Source: Dysgonomonas hofstadii
GTDB taxonomy: Bacteria; Bacteroidota; Bacteroidia; Bacteroidales; Dysgonomonadaceae
Reading direction: 5' to 3'
Length of the DNA stretch: 64,000 nucleotides
NCBI RefSeq assembly: GCF_014196915.1
Contig: NZ_JACIEP010000018.1
Coordinates: 1 to 64,000 of the forward strand
In this document: one piece after another, positions 1-8,973 of the stretch
How the letters are laid out: each line of letters begins with the position of its first letter
Numbering within the stretch: position 1 is the first letter of the stretch
Notes under the pieces: model-generated
What the model saw: the letters and a program-made list of their open reading frames with translations, nothing else
What the model was told of the DNA's origin: nothing
Databases searched by the model: none
Program-made: the position numbers and the translations under genes

Positions 1-35
1 GTACTGCGTAACAGTGGGAGAGTAGGTTACCGCCG
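1..35 (+). rRNA. 5S ribosomal RNA, 3' end only
   Basis: The first 35 bases match the 3' end of a bacterial 5S rRNA: the GGGAGAGTAGG helix-loop segment followed by the closing CGCCG strand, then directly a T run and a strong terminator. The 5' part and presumably 23S and 16S lie left of the window. Recognised by eye, without a structure search. Confidence 0.85.
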
Positions 36-50
36 TTTTTTAAGAAAGTG

Positions 51-90
51 AAGTCCGCATACTAAAATATGCGGACTTTCTTGTTTTTTA
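51..90 (+). terminator. rRNA operon terminator
   Basis: An 11-bp perfect stem (AAGTCCGCATA at 51-61 with its complement at 68-78) and a 6-nt loop is followed by a T-rich tract. It ends the ribosomal RNA transcript, and the minus-strand barrel gene converges on it. Confidence 0.85.
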
Positions 91-100
91 GGCTATCGTA

Positions 101-967
101 TCAGAATTGGTAGAAGGAAAACCTTAACTTTAGACCGATAGACATAGGAATTACCTTGTTTGTTAATTCAATATCTTCGTTTGTATAGCTAGAGAGCATA
201 CTATGGTTATAAAATTCACCTTTATTATTGTTTATGATTTGATAATTAATGACATTCTGTTTGTTTTTAATTATATCATTAAGACCATAGTCGAAATATG
301 CTCCTGTGTAAAATGCTTTATTGTTCTTGAGAGAAAATCTAATTCCCAGTTCGATACTCGCTATAAAAGCTATTTTAAGATCCAGATCTTCCTCTACTTT
401 CTTATCCGGATATTCTCCGAATCCCATAAACTGAGGAGTATTAGTCCATATTCCCGGCTCATAAAAGAATCCCTGATTGGTATAATTTCCGGTTGACTTG
501 TAACAGGCAGAAATGGGAATGCCAATTTTAACTCCGATATTAGTATAAAACTGATTAGTTCCTCCTGTCTTATATTGTATCATTACAGGAATATTCAGGT
601 AATGAGCTGTTTGCTTTTCTTCGTACTTGTTTATCTCTGTTTTGAAATCGAAAACTTCCTGATCGCTAGGGTCTGTTATTCCTGTCAGTGTATTACTAAA
701 TGCAGCATTCTCTATCTTTGCATTATATAGCGAATATTCAAATCCAGAGAGCAGTCCGATTTTCTTTGTCAGGGCATAAATATAGTTCAGACTTATGCTT
801 CCGCCCATTCCATTCTTAGAATCTCCAGAAGAAGGAGAGTAATTCAGAGTAGATAGCCCGCCTCCCATTCCAATAGAAAGTTCATGTTTATAGTCTTGTG
901 CAACAGCATATCCATTCGAATATCCGTACAGGACTGCTAGTATGATTATCTTTATAATAAGCTTCAT
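101..967 (-). CDS. outer membrane beta-barrel protein (PorT-like)
   Basis: A 288-residue exported protein. Residues 1-23 form a Sec signal peptide ending in AVAQ, and mature alternating hydrophobic/aromatic strands follow (ELSIGMGGGLSTLNY, LNIPVMIQYKTG, IPMSIGLKLRFSFYQF). The chain ends in an aromatic residue, as barrel proteins do. This is the general layout of the Bacteroidota outer-membrane beta-barrel family (PorT/OMP_b-brl). It lies 7 nt downstream of the secreted metalloprotease gene and is probably co-transcribed with it, so it may serve the same surface process. No enzymatic motif is visible and the specific role is unknown. The barrel call is from composition and pattern. Confidence 0.75.
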   Translation of the reverse strand: MKLIIKIIILAVLYGYSNGYAVAQDYKHELSIGMGGGLSTLNYSPSSGDSKNGMGGSISLNYIYALTKKIGLLSGFEYSLYNAKIENAAFSNTLTGITDPSDQEVFDFKTEINKYEEKQTAHYLNIPVMIQYKTGGTNQFYTNIGVKIGIPISACYKSTGNYTNQGFFYEPGIWTNTPQFMGFGEYPDKKVEEDLDLKIAFIASIELGIRFSLKNNKAFYTGAYFDYGLNDIIKNKQNVINYQIINNNKGEFYNHSMLSSYTNEDIELTNKVIPMSIGLKLRFSFYQF

Positions 968-974
968 GATAATG

Positions 975-3269
975 TTATTTTACGATGGCTTTTAATTCTT
1001 TACTATATCCGTCTTTCCCTTTAAACCTGATTATATATGTGCCTTTATTGGCAGGTAAATCCAACGGTGTGGAATATTCCCTGATATGCACTGTTTTTAT
1101 CAAGTTCCCTGATAGATTATATATTTCTGCTATTGCTCCTTCCAACGCATCCTCATCTATATCTGCCTCTAAGTATATTGTTTCGTGTATACTTTTGGGG
1201 TTAGGATAAACTTTTATATCGAAGCTTTTGAGGCGTATCAGGCTTTCGGTAGTATTGATATATCCATCCAAAGTTTTTATTTGGACTGAGTAGAGAGCTG
1301 TTGCATCCAATAAATCTGTGTTTTCAGGGCCAACTGAATATGAATAGTTTGTAGCTCCTAGTATAACTGTTCCATTCTTATACCATTGGCAGCCGGAAAC
1401 TCTGAATCCATCTTCTGTTATTTTTGCAACCTTGAGCATTAATGTATTATTCCATTTAACCTTGACTACATCATCGAAATTATAGTTTATTGAGAATGTC
1501 CCGGTTGTCGATGCTTCGTTATAATTAGGATTTCCCGAGGCCTTTGCTGTTATCATATATTTACCCACAGCTAAAGCATAGTCTGTATAAGTCCCCTTCT
1601 TTTCATAGTAATAGCTATAAGATATTTCTATGTTATCTCCATCTATTAATCCTTCTATTGTTACAGGATCTGTGTAAATATGATTTCCTGTATATACTGC
1701 TGTTTTATCTTCTAATTTTAAAGTCAGTGTCCGGGGATTTATTGTGAACGTGGAGTTTGTTAGTAAAATCCTATATTCTGATGATACATCTTCATCTTCT
1801 CTGAGTATTTTGCATACAATAGGATAAGTTCCTGCATTTTCCCCGGATTGTCTCTCTAATAGAATCAGATCTCCTGATTTAGGACCTGTCCCAATGATGG
1901 AGTAACTCAATTCCGGCTCTGCTTCGCCGTAAGTTTTCGAATAATTCTCTATTGTTATATTTATCTGATTATCAGGTATTGTGTATCCTGCTGTTACATG
2001 CTTTGTCTTTTTCAGGTTAAGCACATTATTTCCGTCATCTGCGTGCCCTATGCTAACGCCGCTTACTTGTATGTCTGGTGAAGAAAAGTATGGTATCCGG
2101 TAATAGGTTCGGTTGTCAGCATAATATGATCCGCTTTCATATGACATTATAGTAGTATAACCACCTAATTGAGTGCCACGCCATCCGGCCGAATAGTTAT
2201 ATAAACCCGGACCGGCCTGGTAATTTTGCTCTTTGTGATGTCCACATCCCATATTATGCGCCATCTCGTGTACTACGGTATATCCTGTGGCAGCTTGTTG
2301 TACCCGGCATAATGAAAAACTACACCAGGCTTTATTGCCGTCCTCGTTAGAAAGCCTATAAGCCACACCTCCTGTATAAGATACGAGAGGTATGAGTACG
2401 ATAAGGTCGGCTTTATATAGTTCCCTCAAGACATGTACTTCATCCAGATATCCATCGCCATCGTTCTGAAGTCGGCTCAGGTCCAGACTACTATCGGTTT
2501 CTTCATAATCAGTCTGATATTTATGTACTAAATTGAAAGAGATTCCTGTACCGGAATTGGCCATAGCAGTGTTTGATTTTTCCATAGCCATATTGATTAC
2601 ATTATCGATGCCCGAAGAAGAATAATCGGCCCATTCCTTTGCCTTTTGTGTATATACAACCATTACATCTATTACAACGTCTTCCTCTATATTATTCGAT
2701 TGAAAGGTGCCGTTCTCATCAGATTTTAGCGTAAGGTCATTATTACTAGAAATATTATCGGGTATGATTGGTTCAGAGCATTCCAGTATATTTTTTCGTG
2801 CCACCGATATTTTATGCTGAGAAAGGTATGTCTGTCCGTTTATTACGGTGACATCAAATTGCTCATCCGATCCGGGTAACTCTGTTGATACTAATATGCC
2901 TTCATTAGATATGGATATATAACAGTATCCGAACTTCACGTCTACAAGTTCGGCGGATATGGATATTTCTTTATTTTCTCTTAGTGTCACATTTTTTATC
3001 ACAGCTTTGTACGCCTTGTCTTCGAAGAAATCAAGCAGAATTGTGTCGTTCACATTCGATTGGGTTAGTTCCCGAAGCTCCTGATTGTAGCTGAAACGAC
3101 GATAGTTCTCGGCATCTTCAAAATGAGATATAATCTCAGCAGATTCATTTTTTAGATACGGGATTTTTTGGCTGTCATTGATATTAATAGATTTCTGTGC
3201 CTGTATATTATTTGTAAGGCAACACAATAGAACAGCACTGGCAAAGACGACTCTTTGTAGCTTATTCAT
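975..3269 (-). CDS. secreted zinc metalloprotease with MBG and T9SS sorting domains
   Basis: A 764-residue secreted protein. A signal peptide (about 1-24, ending IQAQ) is followed by a propeptide-like region to about 195. A reprolysin/M12-type metallopeptidase domain then carries the zinc motif HEMAHNMGCGHH (H334, E335, H338, H344) and a downstream Met-turn candidate (TIMSYES). Two MBG-type beta domains follow (about 435-600; YSKTYGEAEPELSY, then a TLTLKLEDKTAVYTGN-like repeat), then a linker. The last 80 residues are a type A T9SS sorting domain (YPNP, IYNLSGNLIKT, GTYIIRFKG). The protein should cross the outer membrane by type IX secretion and be anchored or released at the surface. It is the first gene of a two-gene unit with the barrel protein. 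Confidence 0.88.
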   Translation of the reverse strand: MNKLQRVVFASAVLLCCLTNNIQAQKSININDSQKIPYLKNESAEIISHFEDAENYRRFSYNQELRELTQSNVNDTILLDFFEDKAYKAVIKNVTLRENKEISISAELVDVKFGYCYISISNEGILVSTELPGSDEQFDVTVINGQTYLSQHKISVARKNILECSEPIIPDNISSNNDLTLKSDENGTFQSNNIEEDVVIDVMVVYTQKAKEWADYSSSGIDNVINMAMEKSNTAMANSGTGISFNLVHKYQTDYEETDSSLDLSRLQNDGDGYLDEVHVLRELYKADLIVLIPLVSYTGGVAYRLSNEDGNKAWCSFSLCRVQQAATGYTVVHEMAHNMGCGHHKEQNYQAGPGLYNYSAGWRGTQLGGYTTIMSYESGSYYADNRTYYRIPYFSSPDIQVSGVSIGHADDGNNVLNLKKTKHVTAGYTIPDNQINITIENYSKTYGEAEPELSYSIIGTGPKSGDLILLERQSGENAGTYPIVCKILREDEDVSSEYRILLTNSTFTINPRTLTLKLEDKTAVYTGNHIYTDPVTIEGLIDGDNIEISYSYYYEKKGTYTDYALAVGKYMITAKASGNPNYNEASTTGTFSINYNFDDVVKVKWNNTLMLKVAKITEDGFRVSGCQWYKNGTVILGATNYSYSVGPENTDLLDATALYSVQIKTLDGYINTTESLIRLKSFDIKVYPNPKSIHETIYLEADIDEDALEGAIAEIYNLSGNLIKTVHIREYSTPLDLPANKGTYIIRFKGKDGYSKELKAIVK

Positions 3270-3298
3270 AGTATTTCAGATTAGAAAAGTTAGTCAGA

Positions 3299-3328
3299 CA
3301 AAGTTATAGTTATTTAGAGAAAATGCAA
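3299..3328 (-). promoter_or_regulatory. Bacteroidota-type promoter of the metalloprotease gene
   Basis: On the minus strand a TAACTTTG box (3299-3306, matching TAnnTTTG) has TTG (3326-3328) 19 bp upstream, the normal -33/-7 spacing. The start codon is about 30 nt downstream of the -7 box. Confidence 0.6.
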
Positions 3329-3405
3329 TAAAACAGCAGATTTATTTTAGATTTATCTTTTTGACTTATAATTAATTGTTGTATAGTTACTTCCTTATAA
3401 GATAA

Positions 3406-3437
3406 AGAAAAAGGGTTGCTATATGATGGCAACCCTT
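3406..3437 (-). terminator. terminator of the OPT transporter gene
   Basis: A perfect 9-bp stem (3411-3419 with 3429-3437) and 9-nt loop. On the minus strand it is followed by a T-rich run (complement of the A run at 3406-3412). It sits 44 nt past the OPT stop codon. Confidence 0.85.
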
Positions 3438-3480
3438 ATGAAGCGGTTTTATTTCTTTAATCCGTAATCAATATTCTGGT

Positions 3481-5502
3481 TTATTGCTTTTTAGCCTGTA
3501 ATGAAGAATATCCGAAATAGAATATTATAGCAGCGTACATCGCTAATGCAAGATATTGTGAGAGATTACTTTCAGCCCAGACTTCATTCATCAGGTCTAA
3601 TCCTGAAAATTTGAGTATAGCGCTGACAACCCCCATCAAAGCCCCTCCGGCAATGAATCCGGAAGCCAGTAATGTTCCTTTGTCTACACGGGCCTCGTTT
3701 AATGCTTTATCCTTGCTGCGACTACCTACATACCAGTTAACGGCTCCTCCTACTACTAAAGGAATATTTAAATGTAATGGGATGAACATCCCTAAAGCGA
3801 AGGCAAGTGAAGGAACTTTCATAAAGTTAAGTATAAGCGCTATTGCTGCCCCAATACCATATAATATCCATGGTGCACCTGTCCCTGACATTAACGGATC
3901 AATAACCGCAGCCATGGCATTTGCCTGTGGTGCTACCAGTGCATCTTTTCCTGTAAAGCCATATGTTTCGTTCAGTATGATCATTACTCCACCCACAGTA
4001 GCAGCAGAAACGAGAGTCCCAAGGAATTTCCATGTTTGTTGTTTTGCAGGAGTAGAACCTAACCAGTAACCGATCTTGAGGTCGGTAATAAAACCTCCGG
4101 CCATAGAAAGAGCGGTGCAAACCACACCTCCCATAATCAGAGCTGCAACCATTCCGCCAGTTCCATTTAATCCTACGGCTACCATTATTACTGAAGCAAG
4201 GATAAGAGTCATCAGTGTCATTCCCGATACAGGGTTTGTTCCAACGATCGCAATTGCATTAGCCGCCACTGTTGTAAACAGGAAAGTAATAATACCTACA
4301 ACTAGTATCGCAATAACAGCAAAGAACAGATTATGCATCACTCCAAGCCAGAAGAAAATGAAAGTGGCTATCAGGGCAAGGATCACACCTGTACCTATTA
4401 TTTTCATCGATATATCGCGCTGTGTACGTTTATCCACCATTGCAGCAGCCTTTTTATTCCCTTTCATTTCTCCTGCGGCAAGGCTTATCGCACCTTTGAT
4501 GATGGGCCACGATTTTATAATGCCAAGTATTCCGGCCATTGCTATACCTCCGATACCAATATGACGTGCCATCTCCGAGAAAATCACTTCGGGGGCGACA
4601 TTACTGATACCATCCGCTAAAGATCCTCCTTCAAGGTAAGGAGCAGGATTAATACTTTGCAATAATGAATCGCCAAGGAAAGGTAATAGCGGAACGATGA
4701 CGAACCATACAAGCAATGAACCCGCGCAGATAATAGCAGCATATTTCAATCCTACTATATATCCTAATCCGAGCACAGCAGCCCCGACATTCACACTGAA
4801 TAATACTTTTGCTTTATTCGCGACAGTTTCGCCGAAAGGTAATACACGTGATGTGAAGACTTCCGACCATGCGCCGAATGTAGCGATTACAAAATCATAA
4901 AGTCCTCCTATGAGGCCGGCCAGTATAAGTGGTTTTGCCTGATTTCCTCCTTTCTCTCCTGATATCAGCACCTGTGTTGTAGCAGTTGCTTCAGGGAAAG
5001 GGTATTTTCCATGCATATCGGATACGAAATATTTGCGGAAAGGTATAAGGAAAAGAATACCTAAAACACCACCAAGCAAAGAACTTAAAAATACCTGAAA
5101 GAACTGTACCGAGATTTCATCACCATATTTTGCCTGAAGAATATAAAGTGCAGGAAGCGTAAAGATTGCACCCGCAACGATAACACCACTACTAGCACCG
5201 ATGGATTGAATGATCACGTTTTCGCCCAGAGCATTCTTTCGCTTTGTAGCGCTGGACAGACCTACGGCAATAATGGCTATTGGTATGGCTGCTTCAAAAA
5301 CCTGGCCTACTTTCAGTCCGAGATAAGCAGCAGCGGCACTGAAGATAATGGCCATTATCAATCCCCAGATCACTGACCATGGAGTTACTTCTTTATACTG
5401 TTTGTTTGGAGACATTATGGGAATATACTCTTCCCCCTGTTTCAATTCTCTGAAGGCATTTTCGGGTAATCCGGTCACCTTCTCTTCATTTTCTGCTTTC
5501 AC
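3481..5502 (-). CDS. OPT family oligopeptide transporter
   Basis: A 673-residue integral membrane protein with roughly 14-16 hydrophobic segments across its full length and no signal peptide. The N-terminal part shows features of the OPT family: TPWSVIWGLIMAIIFSAAAAYLGLKVGQ, written in two parts as TPWSVIWGLIMA and AAAYLGLKVGQVFEA, then IQSIGASSG and PFPEATATTQVL. OPT carriers import short peptides, and in some lineages metal chelates, by proton symport across the inner membrane. The length is normal for the bacterial branch. It has its own promoter and terminator, so it forms a single-gene unit. Substrate cannot be told from sequence. Confidence 0.92.
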   Translation of the reverse strand: MKAENEEKVTGLPENAFRELKQGEEYIPIMSPNKQYKEVTPWSVIWGLIMAIIFSAAAAYLGLKVGQVFEAAIPIAIIAVGLSSATKRKNALGENVIIQSIGASSGVIVAGAIFTLPALYILQAKYGDEISVQFFQVFLSSLLGGVLGILFLIPFRKYFVSDMHGKYPFPEATATTQVLISGEKGGNQAKPLILAGLIGGLYDFVIATFGAWSEVFTSRVLPFGETVANKAKVLFSVNVGAAVLGLGYIVGLKYAAIICAGSLLVWFVIVPLLPFLGDSLLQSINPAPYLEGGSLADGISNVAPEVIFSEMARHIGIGGIAMAGILGIIKSWPIIKGAISLAAGEMKGNKKAAAMVDKRTQRDISMKIIGTGVILALIATFIFFWLGVMHNLFFAVIAILVVGIITFLFTTVAANAIAIVGTNPVSGMTLMTLILASVIMVAVGLNGTGGMVAALIMGGVVCTALSMAGGFITDLKIGYWLGSTPAKQQTWKFLGTLVSAATVGGVMIILNETYGFTGKDALVAPQANAMAAVIDPLMSGTGAPWILYGIGAAIALILNFMKVPSLAFALGMFIPLHLNIPLVVGGAVNWYVGSRSKDKALNEARVDKGTLLASGFIAGGALMGVVSAILKFSGLDLMNEVWAESNLSQYLALAMYAAIIFYFGYSSLQAKKQ

Positions 5503-5539
5503 GTGTCAGTAAATTTTATAGGTTAAATTATTATAGATG

Positions 5540-5547
5540 CAAATCTA
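5540..5547 (-). promoter_or_regulatory. -7 box of the OPT transporter promoter
   Basis: On the minus strand TAGATTTG matches TAnnTTTG and lies 38 nt upstream of the OPT start codon. I see no good -33 element. Confidence 0.5.
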
Positions 5548-5563
5548 CATTATTTCCTGTAAA

Positions 5564-5590
5564 CAAAAAAGCTGCCATGCAGCAGCTTTT
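5564..5590 (-). terminator. terminator of the tcdA operon
   Basis: GCTGC (5571-5575) pairs with GCAGC (5582-5586) and the stem extends through A/T pairs on both sides. The minus-strand product ends in a run of six T. It lies 20 nt past the stop of the small membrane protein gene. Confidence 0.75.
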
Positions 5591-5606
5591 TATAAGTGTG
5601 TCTATT

Positions 5607-6062
5607 TTAATCATTCCTGTAAGAAATATTCTTATGCTCACATAATTCTATTACCTTCGATTTTACGGCAAGAAGATCGTTGTATTTTAATTCTGCCAGC
5701 TCCAGTTTCCTTTGTTTCTGTCCCCCGTTGGTAAAGAAAACAATGTATGATTGTCCGATATTTATATTACTTACCGTTGCCCAATCTATAAGTATCTTTT
5801 TCTGTCCAGACAAATTGGCTTCTATCTTTTCGTTTGATATGTTCACCAAAGGGGCAGGAAGCCATAATGTATTCTTCAATAGTAAAATAATGGCCAGTAA
5901 CGAGAGTATAGCAGATCCTATGAAGATTAAGCTTTTATAGTTACTGATCAGAGCTTGTGTAATCACAAAATATAATCCGAACAGCGTAAAGTATGAAAAG
6001 ATAACAACGTTTGTCATTCGTTGGTTTTTGGTCGTGGCATAACTGATTCTTAATTCTTCCAT
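5607..6062 (-). CDS. small membrane protein with two TM helices and a PH-like tail
   Basis: A 151-residue protein. After a charged 18-residue start come two transmembrane helices (about 19-40 and 45-63). A soluble C-terminal half follows whose strand pattern (LVNISNEKIEANLSG, KILIDWATVSNINI, SYIVFFTNGG) resembles bacterial PH-like domains that follow a TM hairpin. No catalytic motif is seen. It is the last gene of an operon with tcdA and the DUF4184 gene, 6 nt after the latter. The family is not recognised with certainty and the PH-like assignment is an inference from pattern. Confidence 0.65.
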   Translation of the reverse strand: MEELRISYATTKNQRMTNVVIFSYFTLFGLYFVITQALISNYKSLIFIGSAILSLLAIILLLKNTLWLPAPLVNISNEKIEANLSGQKKILIDWATVSNINIGQSYIVFFTNGGQKQRKLELAELKYNDLLAVKSKVIELCEHKNISYRND

Positions 6063-6068
6063 GAGATT

Positions 6069-6806
6069 TTATATTGAAATTTTTATGAGATTCTTTATTA
6101 GTAAAGGCGTTACTATCAAAGCAATCAATGTTGCTGATATAAGATTAACAATTACCAGTCCGTATAGTTTATAATCGAGCCCGGTTAAGAACCGTATTCC
6201 TAAAACTATTCCGATAATTATAATAAAGGTCAACCAATATAAGTAATTTATCTTCTGAGGTTTCTTATCGCTTTCCGGTAGTCTTAAAATTACAAATATA
6301 AGGATGGCTCCTCCAATTAACGTACTCCCATGTTGCAATATTTTAAAAACAGGGATGGAAAATGAGGATATATCCACATTATCTTTCATTAAGGATATTC
6401 TTTCCACAAAATAACCTGTTTCATGCGTAAAATTATCCCATAACAAATGTGTTAAGATGCCTGTCAAGGTGGACGTGATCATAATAAGCCAGTTTTGCCT
6501 GAAATAACTGTTCCATTTAAAATCTTTAAATCCGGTAAGTCTTTTTTGAAAGAAAAGAGGCAGGTTACTGTACAAGCTGTCTCTTACTATATTATGAAAA
6601 ATAAAAGCGATCAGTATAGCCAGCGGCAGATCGAACCAGAAAATCCCGTCAATTGTATGACTGTACTGGCTATTTATTTTCATTCGGATGAAATATTCGA
6701 AATCGGGAATCGTACTTCCGATAATTAGCCCTGTGAGTGAAACCCATTTCTGAGGTAAAAAAGTTAAAGGAAATACTGCAATAGGATGAGAAAATGTAAA
6801 GGGCAT
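6069..6806 (-). CDS. DUF4184 family membrane protein
   Basis: A 245-residue polytopic membrane protein with about six or seven hydrophobic helices. The N-terminus (MPFTFSHPIAVFPL, then GSTIPDFEYF) and the later HLLWDNFTHE segment are characteristic of DUF4184. The conserved H, D and E residues recall membrane-bound hydrolases of the YdjM/LexA-regulated type, though no activity is established. It starts 2 nt after the tcdA stop and is presumably co-translated with it. Confidence 0.8.
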   Translation of the reverse strand: MPFTFSHPIAVFPLTFLPQKWVSLTGLIIGSTIPDFEYFIRMKINSQYSHTIDGIFWFDLPLAILIAFIFHNIVRDSLYSNLPLFFQKRLTGFKDFKWNSYFRQNWLIMITSTLTGILTHLLWDNFTHETGYFVERISLMKDNVDISSFSIPVFKILQHGSTLIGGAILIFVILRLPESDKKPQKINYLYWLTFIIIIGIVLGIRFLTGLDYKLYGLVIVNLISATLIALIVTPLLIKNLIKISI

Positions 6807-6808
6807 TG

Positions 6809-7576
6809 TCAGTTTCTTTTTACAATATCCTGAATAACCAGACTGGCGAGTGTAAATCCGAAAATCGCTGTAATATGCACTAATGTTCCATTTGTTTGCG
6901 CTTTAACACTGGGGTTTTCCTGTTTAATTATCTCGGAACTTTTCGATTCGTCAAACTCATATTTCATACCTTTATTCTCTAACACTTCATCACTATACAC
7001 GCATAGGAACTTTTTAGCGGGTTTTATCCCTTGCTTCATTTTACGGCGAAGCGCGGCGCCCAACGGGCAACCTTTTACTTTCCAGAATTCGGCCACTTTT
7101 ATCCGTGTAGGATCTATTTTCAGGGCGGCGCCCATCGATGAAAATAGCCTGGCTTTGGTACGGGTGGCAGTCTGTATCAGGTGTACTTTGTGTTTCAGGC
7201 TATCTATGGCATCTATGATGTAATCATAGGTATCCAGATGGAACGAACCGGAGTTCTCTTCACTGTAAACTTCAGCGATAGTTTGTATTTCAGCGTCCGG
7301 ATTAATTTCTAACAATCTGTTTTTTAATACATCAACTTTCCTTTGTCCGACGGTTTTGGTTGTAGCCATTAGCTGGCGATTGATATTTGTTTCGCAAACT
7401 TTATCCGAATCTACTATTGTCAGGTGTTTAATACCTGTTCGTATAAGACTTTCAGCACACCAGCTGCCAACTCCGCCCACTCCGAAAAGAATAACTTTTA
7501 TATCAGCTATTTTATCCATCATTTCGCTGCCAAGTAGTAGCTCTGCACGTTTAAATATCCCTTTTTCTTCTGTCAT
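6809..7576 (-). CDS. tcdA: tRNA threonylcarbamoyladenosine dehydratase
   Basis: A 255-residue E1-like enzyme of the ThiF/HesA/MoeB fold. The nucleotide loop GVGGVGS is at 32-38, followed by the typical E1 segment VDSDKVCETNINRQ. The KRK and PSVKAQTNGTL segments near the C-terminus are typical of TcdA (CsdL). The enzyme uses ATP to cyclise t6A at position 37 of ANN-decoding tRNAs to ct6A. Lacking the zinc-binding cysteines and C-terminal domains of MoeB/ThiF, it fits TcdA better than a sulfur-carrier adenylyltransferase. First gene of a three-gene operon. A weaker TAAGTTTA box lies about 30 nt upstream. Confidence 0.9.
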   Translation of the reverse strand: MTEEKGIFKRAELLLGSEMMDKIADIKVILFGVGGVGSWCAESLIRTGIKHLTIVDSDKVCETNINRQLMATTKTVGQRKVDVLKNRLLEINPDAEIQTIAEVYSEENSGSFHLDTYDYIIDAIDSLKHKVHLIQTATRTKARLFSSMGAALKIDPTRIKVAEFWKVKGCPLGAALRRKMKQGIKPAKKFLCVYSDEVLENKGMKYEFDESKSSEIIKQENPSVKAQTNGTLVHITAIFGFTLASLVIQDIVKRN

Positions 7577-7653
7577 TATAACTTTTATCTACTTTTTAAG
7601 GTTGTAAACTTACAATAAATATTTTTGATTTTCATGTTAAAGAAATAATCATG

Positions 7654-7661
7654 TATCTTTG
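7654..7661 (+). promoter_or_regulatory. -7 box of the purD promoter
   Basis: TATCTTTG matches TAnnTTTG, 40 nt before the purD start. A TTTG lies further upstream (7624-7627), but its 26-bp spacing is too long to call a -33 element. Confidence 0.5.
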
Positions 7662-7701
7662 TCATCCAAACAATTAGAATCTTATTTTATAATCATCATC
7701 T

Positions 7702-8973
7702 ATGAATATCTTATTATTAGGAAGCGGAGGTCGTGAGAATGCATTAGCATGGAAAATAAAGCAAAGTACAAAAGTAGAAAATCTGTATGTAGCGCCCGGA
7801 AATGCAGGGACACAATTCATCGCCCGGAATATAGAAATTTCTATAAACGATTTTCCGGCTATTAAGAAATTCGTTTTAGAGAATAAGATCGATATGGTGG
7901 TGGTTGGTCCCGAAGAACCATTGGTAAAGGGTATTTACGATTATTTTGTAAATGACACGGACGTAAACCATATTCCTGTAATTGGTCCTTCAAAAGAAGG
8001 CGCGAAACTGGAAGGGAGCAAGGACTTTGCCAAGCAGTTTATGATACGCCACGAAATTCCAACAGCACGCTATAAAAGTTTTACGTTGGCCGAATTAGAT
8101 GATGCATACACATTTTTAGAAGAACTGGAAGCTCCTTATGTATTGAAAGCCGATGGTTTGGCTGCAGGAAAAGGGGTCCTGATTATAAATGATTTGGACG
8201 AAGCTAAGAAAGAACTCAAAGAAATGCTTAGCGGAATGTTTGGCGACTCCAGTAAAACTGTTGTTATTGAAGAATTTCTATCCGGTATAGAATGTTCGGT
8301 TTTTGTGTTGACTGATGGTGATTCATATAAGATACTTCCTGTCGCTAAAGATTATAAGCGCATAGGAGAGGGTGATACCGGGCCAAACACTGGCGGTATG
8401 GGTGCTGTTTCTCCCGTTTCGTTTGCCGATGATGTATTTATGAAAAAAGTGGAAGAGCGCATTGTTATCCCTACTATAGCCGGATTGAAAAAGGACAATA
8501 TAACTTATAAAGGCTTTATTTTTTTAGGCTTGATCAGTGTCAAGGACGAACCTATGGTCATTGAATATAATGTGCGCATGGGTGATCCGGAGACCGAAGC
8601 GGTAATGCTACGTGTCAAATCTGATTTTGTGTCTTTGCTCGAAGGTGTAGCTTCGGGGACATTAGCCTCTAAAGAATTGGAAGAAGACACTCGTTACGCT
8701 GTGACCGTTATGCTTGTCTCGGGAGGCTATCCGGGCGATTATGAGAAGGGAATGGAAATCTCAGGACTTGATTCTGTAAGCGGTAGTATATTATTCCATG
8801 CGGGAACAAAAACAAACGGAGATAAAATTTTGACCAACGGAGGGCGTGTGATAGCTGTAAGCTCCTATGGCAATACAAAAGAAGAAGCGTTGGCTGCCTC
8901 ATTTGGGAATGCAGAGAAAGTGAATTTCGATAAAAAGTACTACAGAAAAGATATAGGTTTCGACCTCAACTAA
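7702..8973 (+). CDS. purD: phosphoribosylamine-glycine ligase
   Basis: A 423-residue enzyme of normal length. It ligates glycine to 5-phosphoribosylamine using ATP, the second step of purine synthesis. The N-terminal [12 protein letters not shown] loop, the ATP-grasp segment [12 protein letters not shown], the [12 protein letters not shown] motif and the metal/ATP site [12 protein letters not shown] are all present. The start is clean, with no alternative upstream start after the -7 box. The stop codon abuts the ATG of the next membrane-protein gene, so the two are co-translated. Confidence 0.97.
   Translation: MNILLLGSGGRENALAWKIKQSTKVENLYVAPGNAGTQFIARNIEISINDFPAIKKFVLENKIDMVVVGPEEPLVKGIYDYFVNDTDVNHIPVIGPSKEGAKLEGSKDFAKQFMIRHEIPTARYKSFTLAELDDAYTFLEELEAPYVLKADGLAAGKGVLIINDLDEAKKELKEMLSGMFGDSSKTVVIEEFLSGIECSVFVLTDGDSYKILPVAKDYKRIGEGDTGPNTGGMGAVSPVSFADDVFMKKVEERIVIPTIAGLKKDNITYKGFIFLGLISVKDEPMVIEYNVRMGDPETEAVMLRVKSDFVSLLEGVASGTLASKELEEDTRYAVTVMLVSGGYPGDYEKGMEISGLDSVSGSILFHAGTKTNGDKILTNGGRVIAVSSYGNTKEEALAASFGNAEKVNFDKKYYRKDIGFDLN

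Noticed and set aside
4076-4564. A 162-codon plus-strand frame antisense to the OPT transporter
   Set aside because: Low-complexity Ile/Pro/Ala/Thr composition, shadow of a well-supported membrane protein gene, no start signals.
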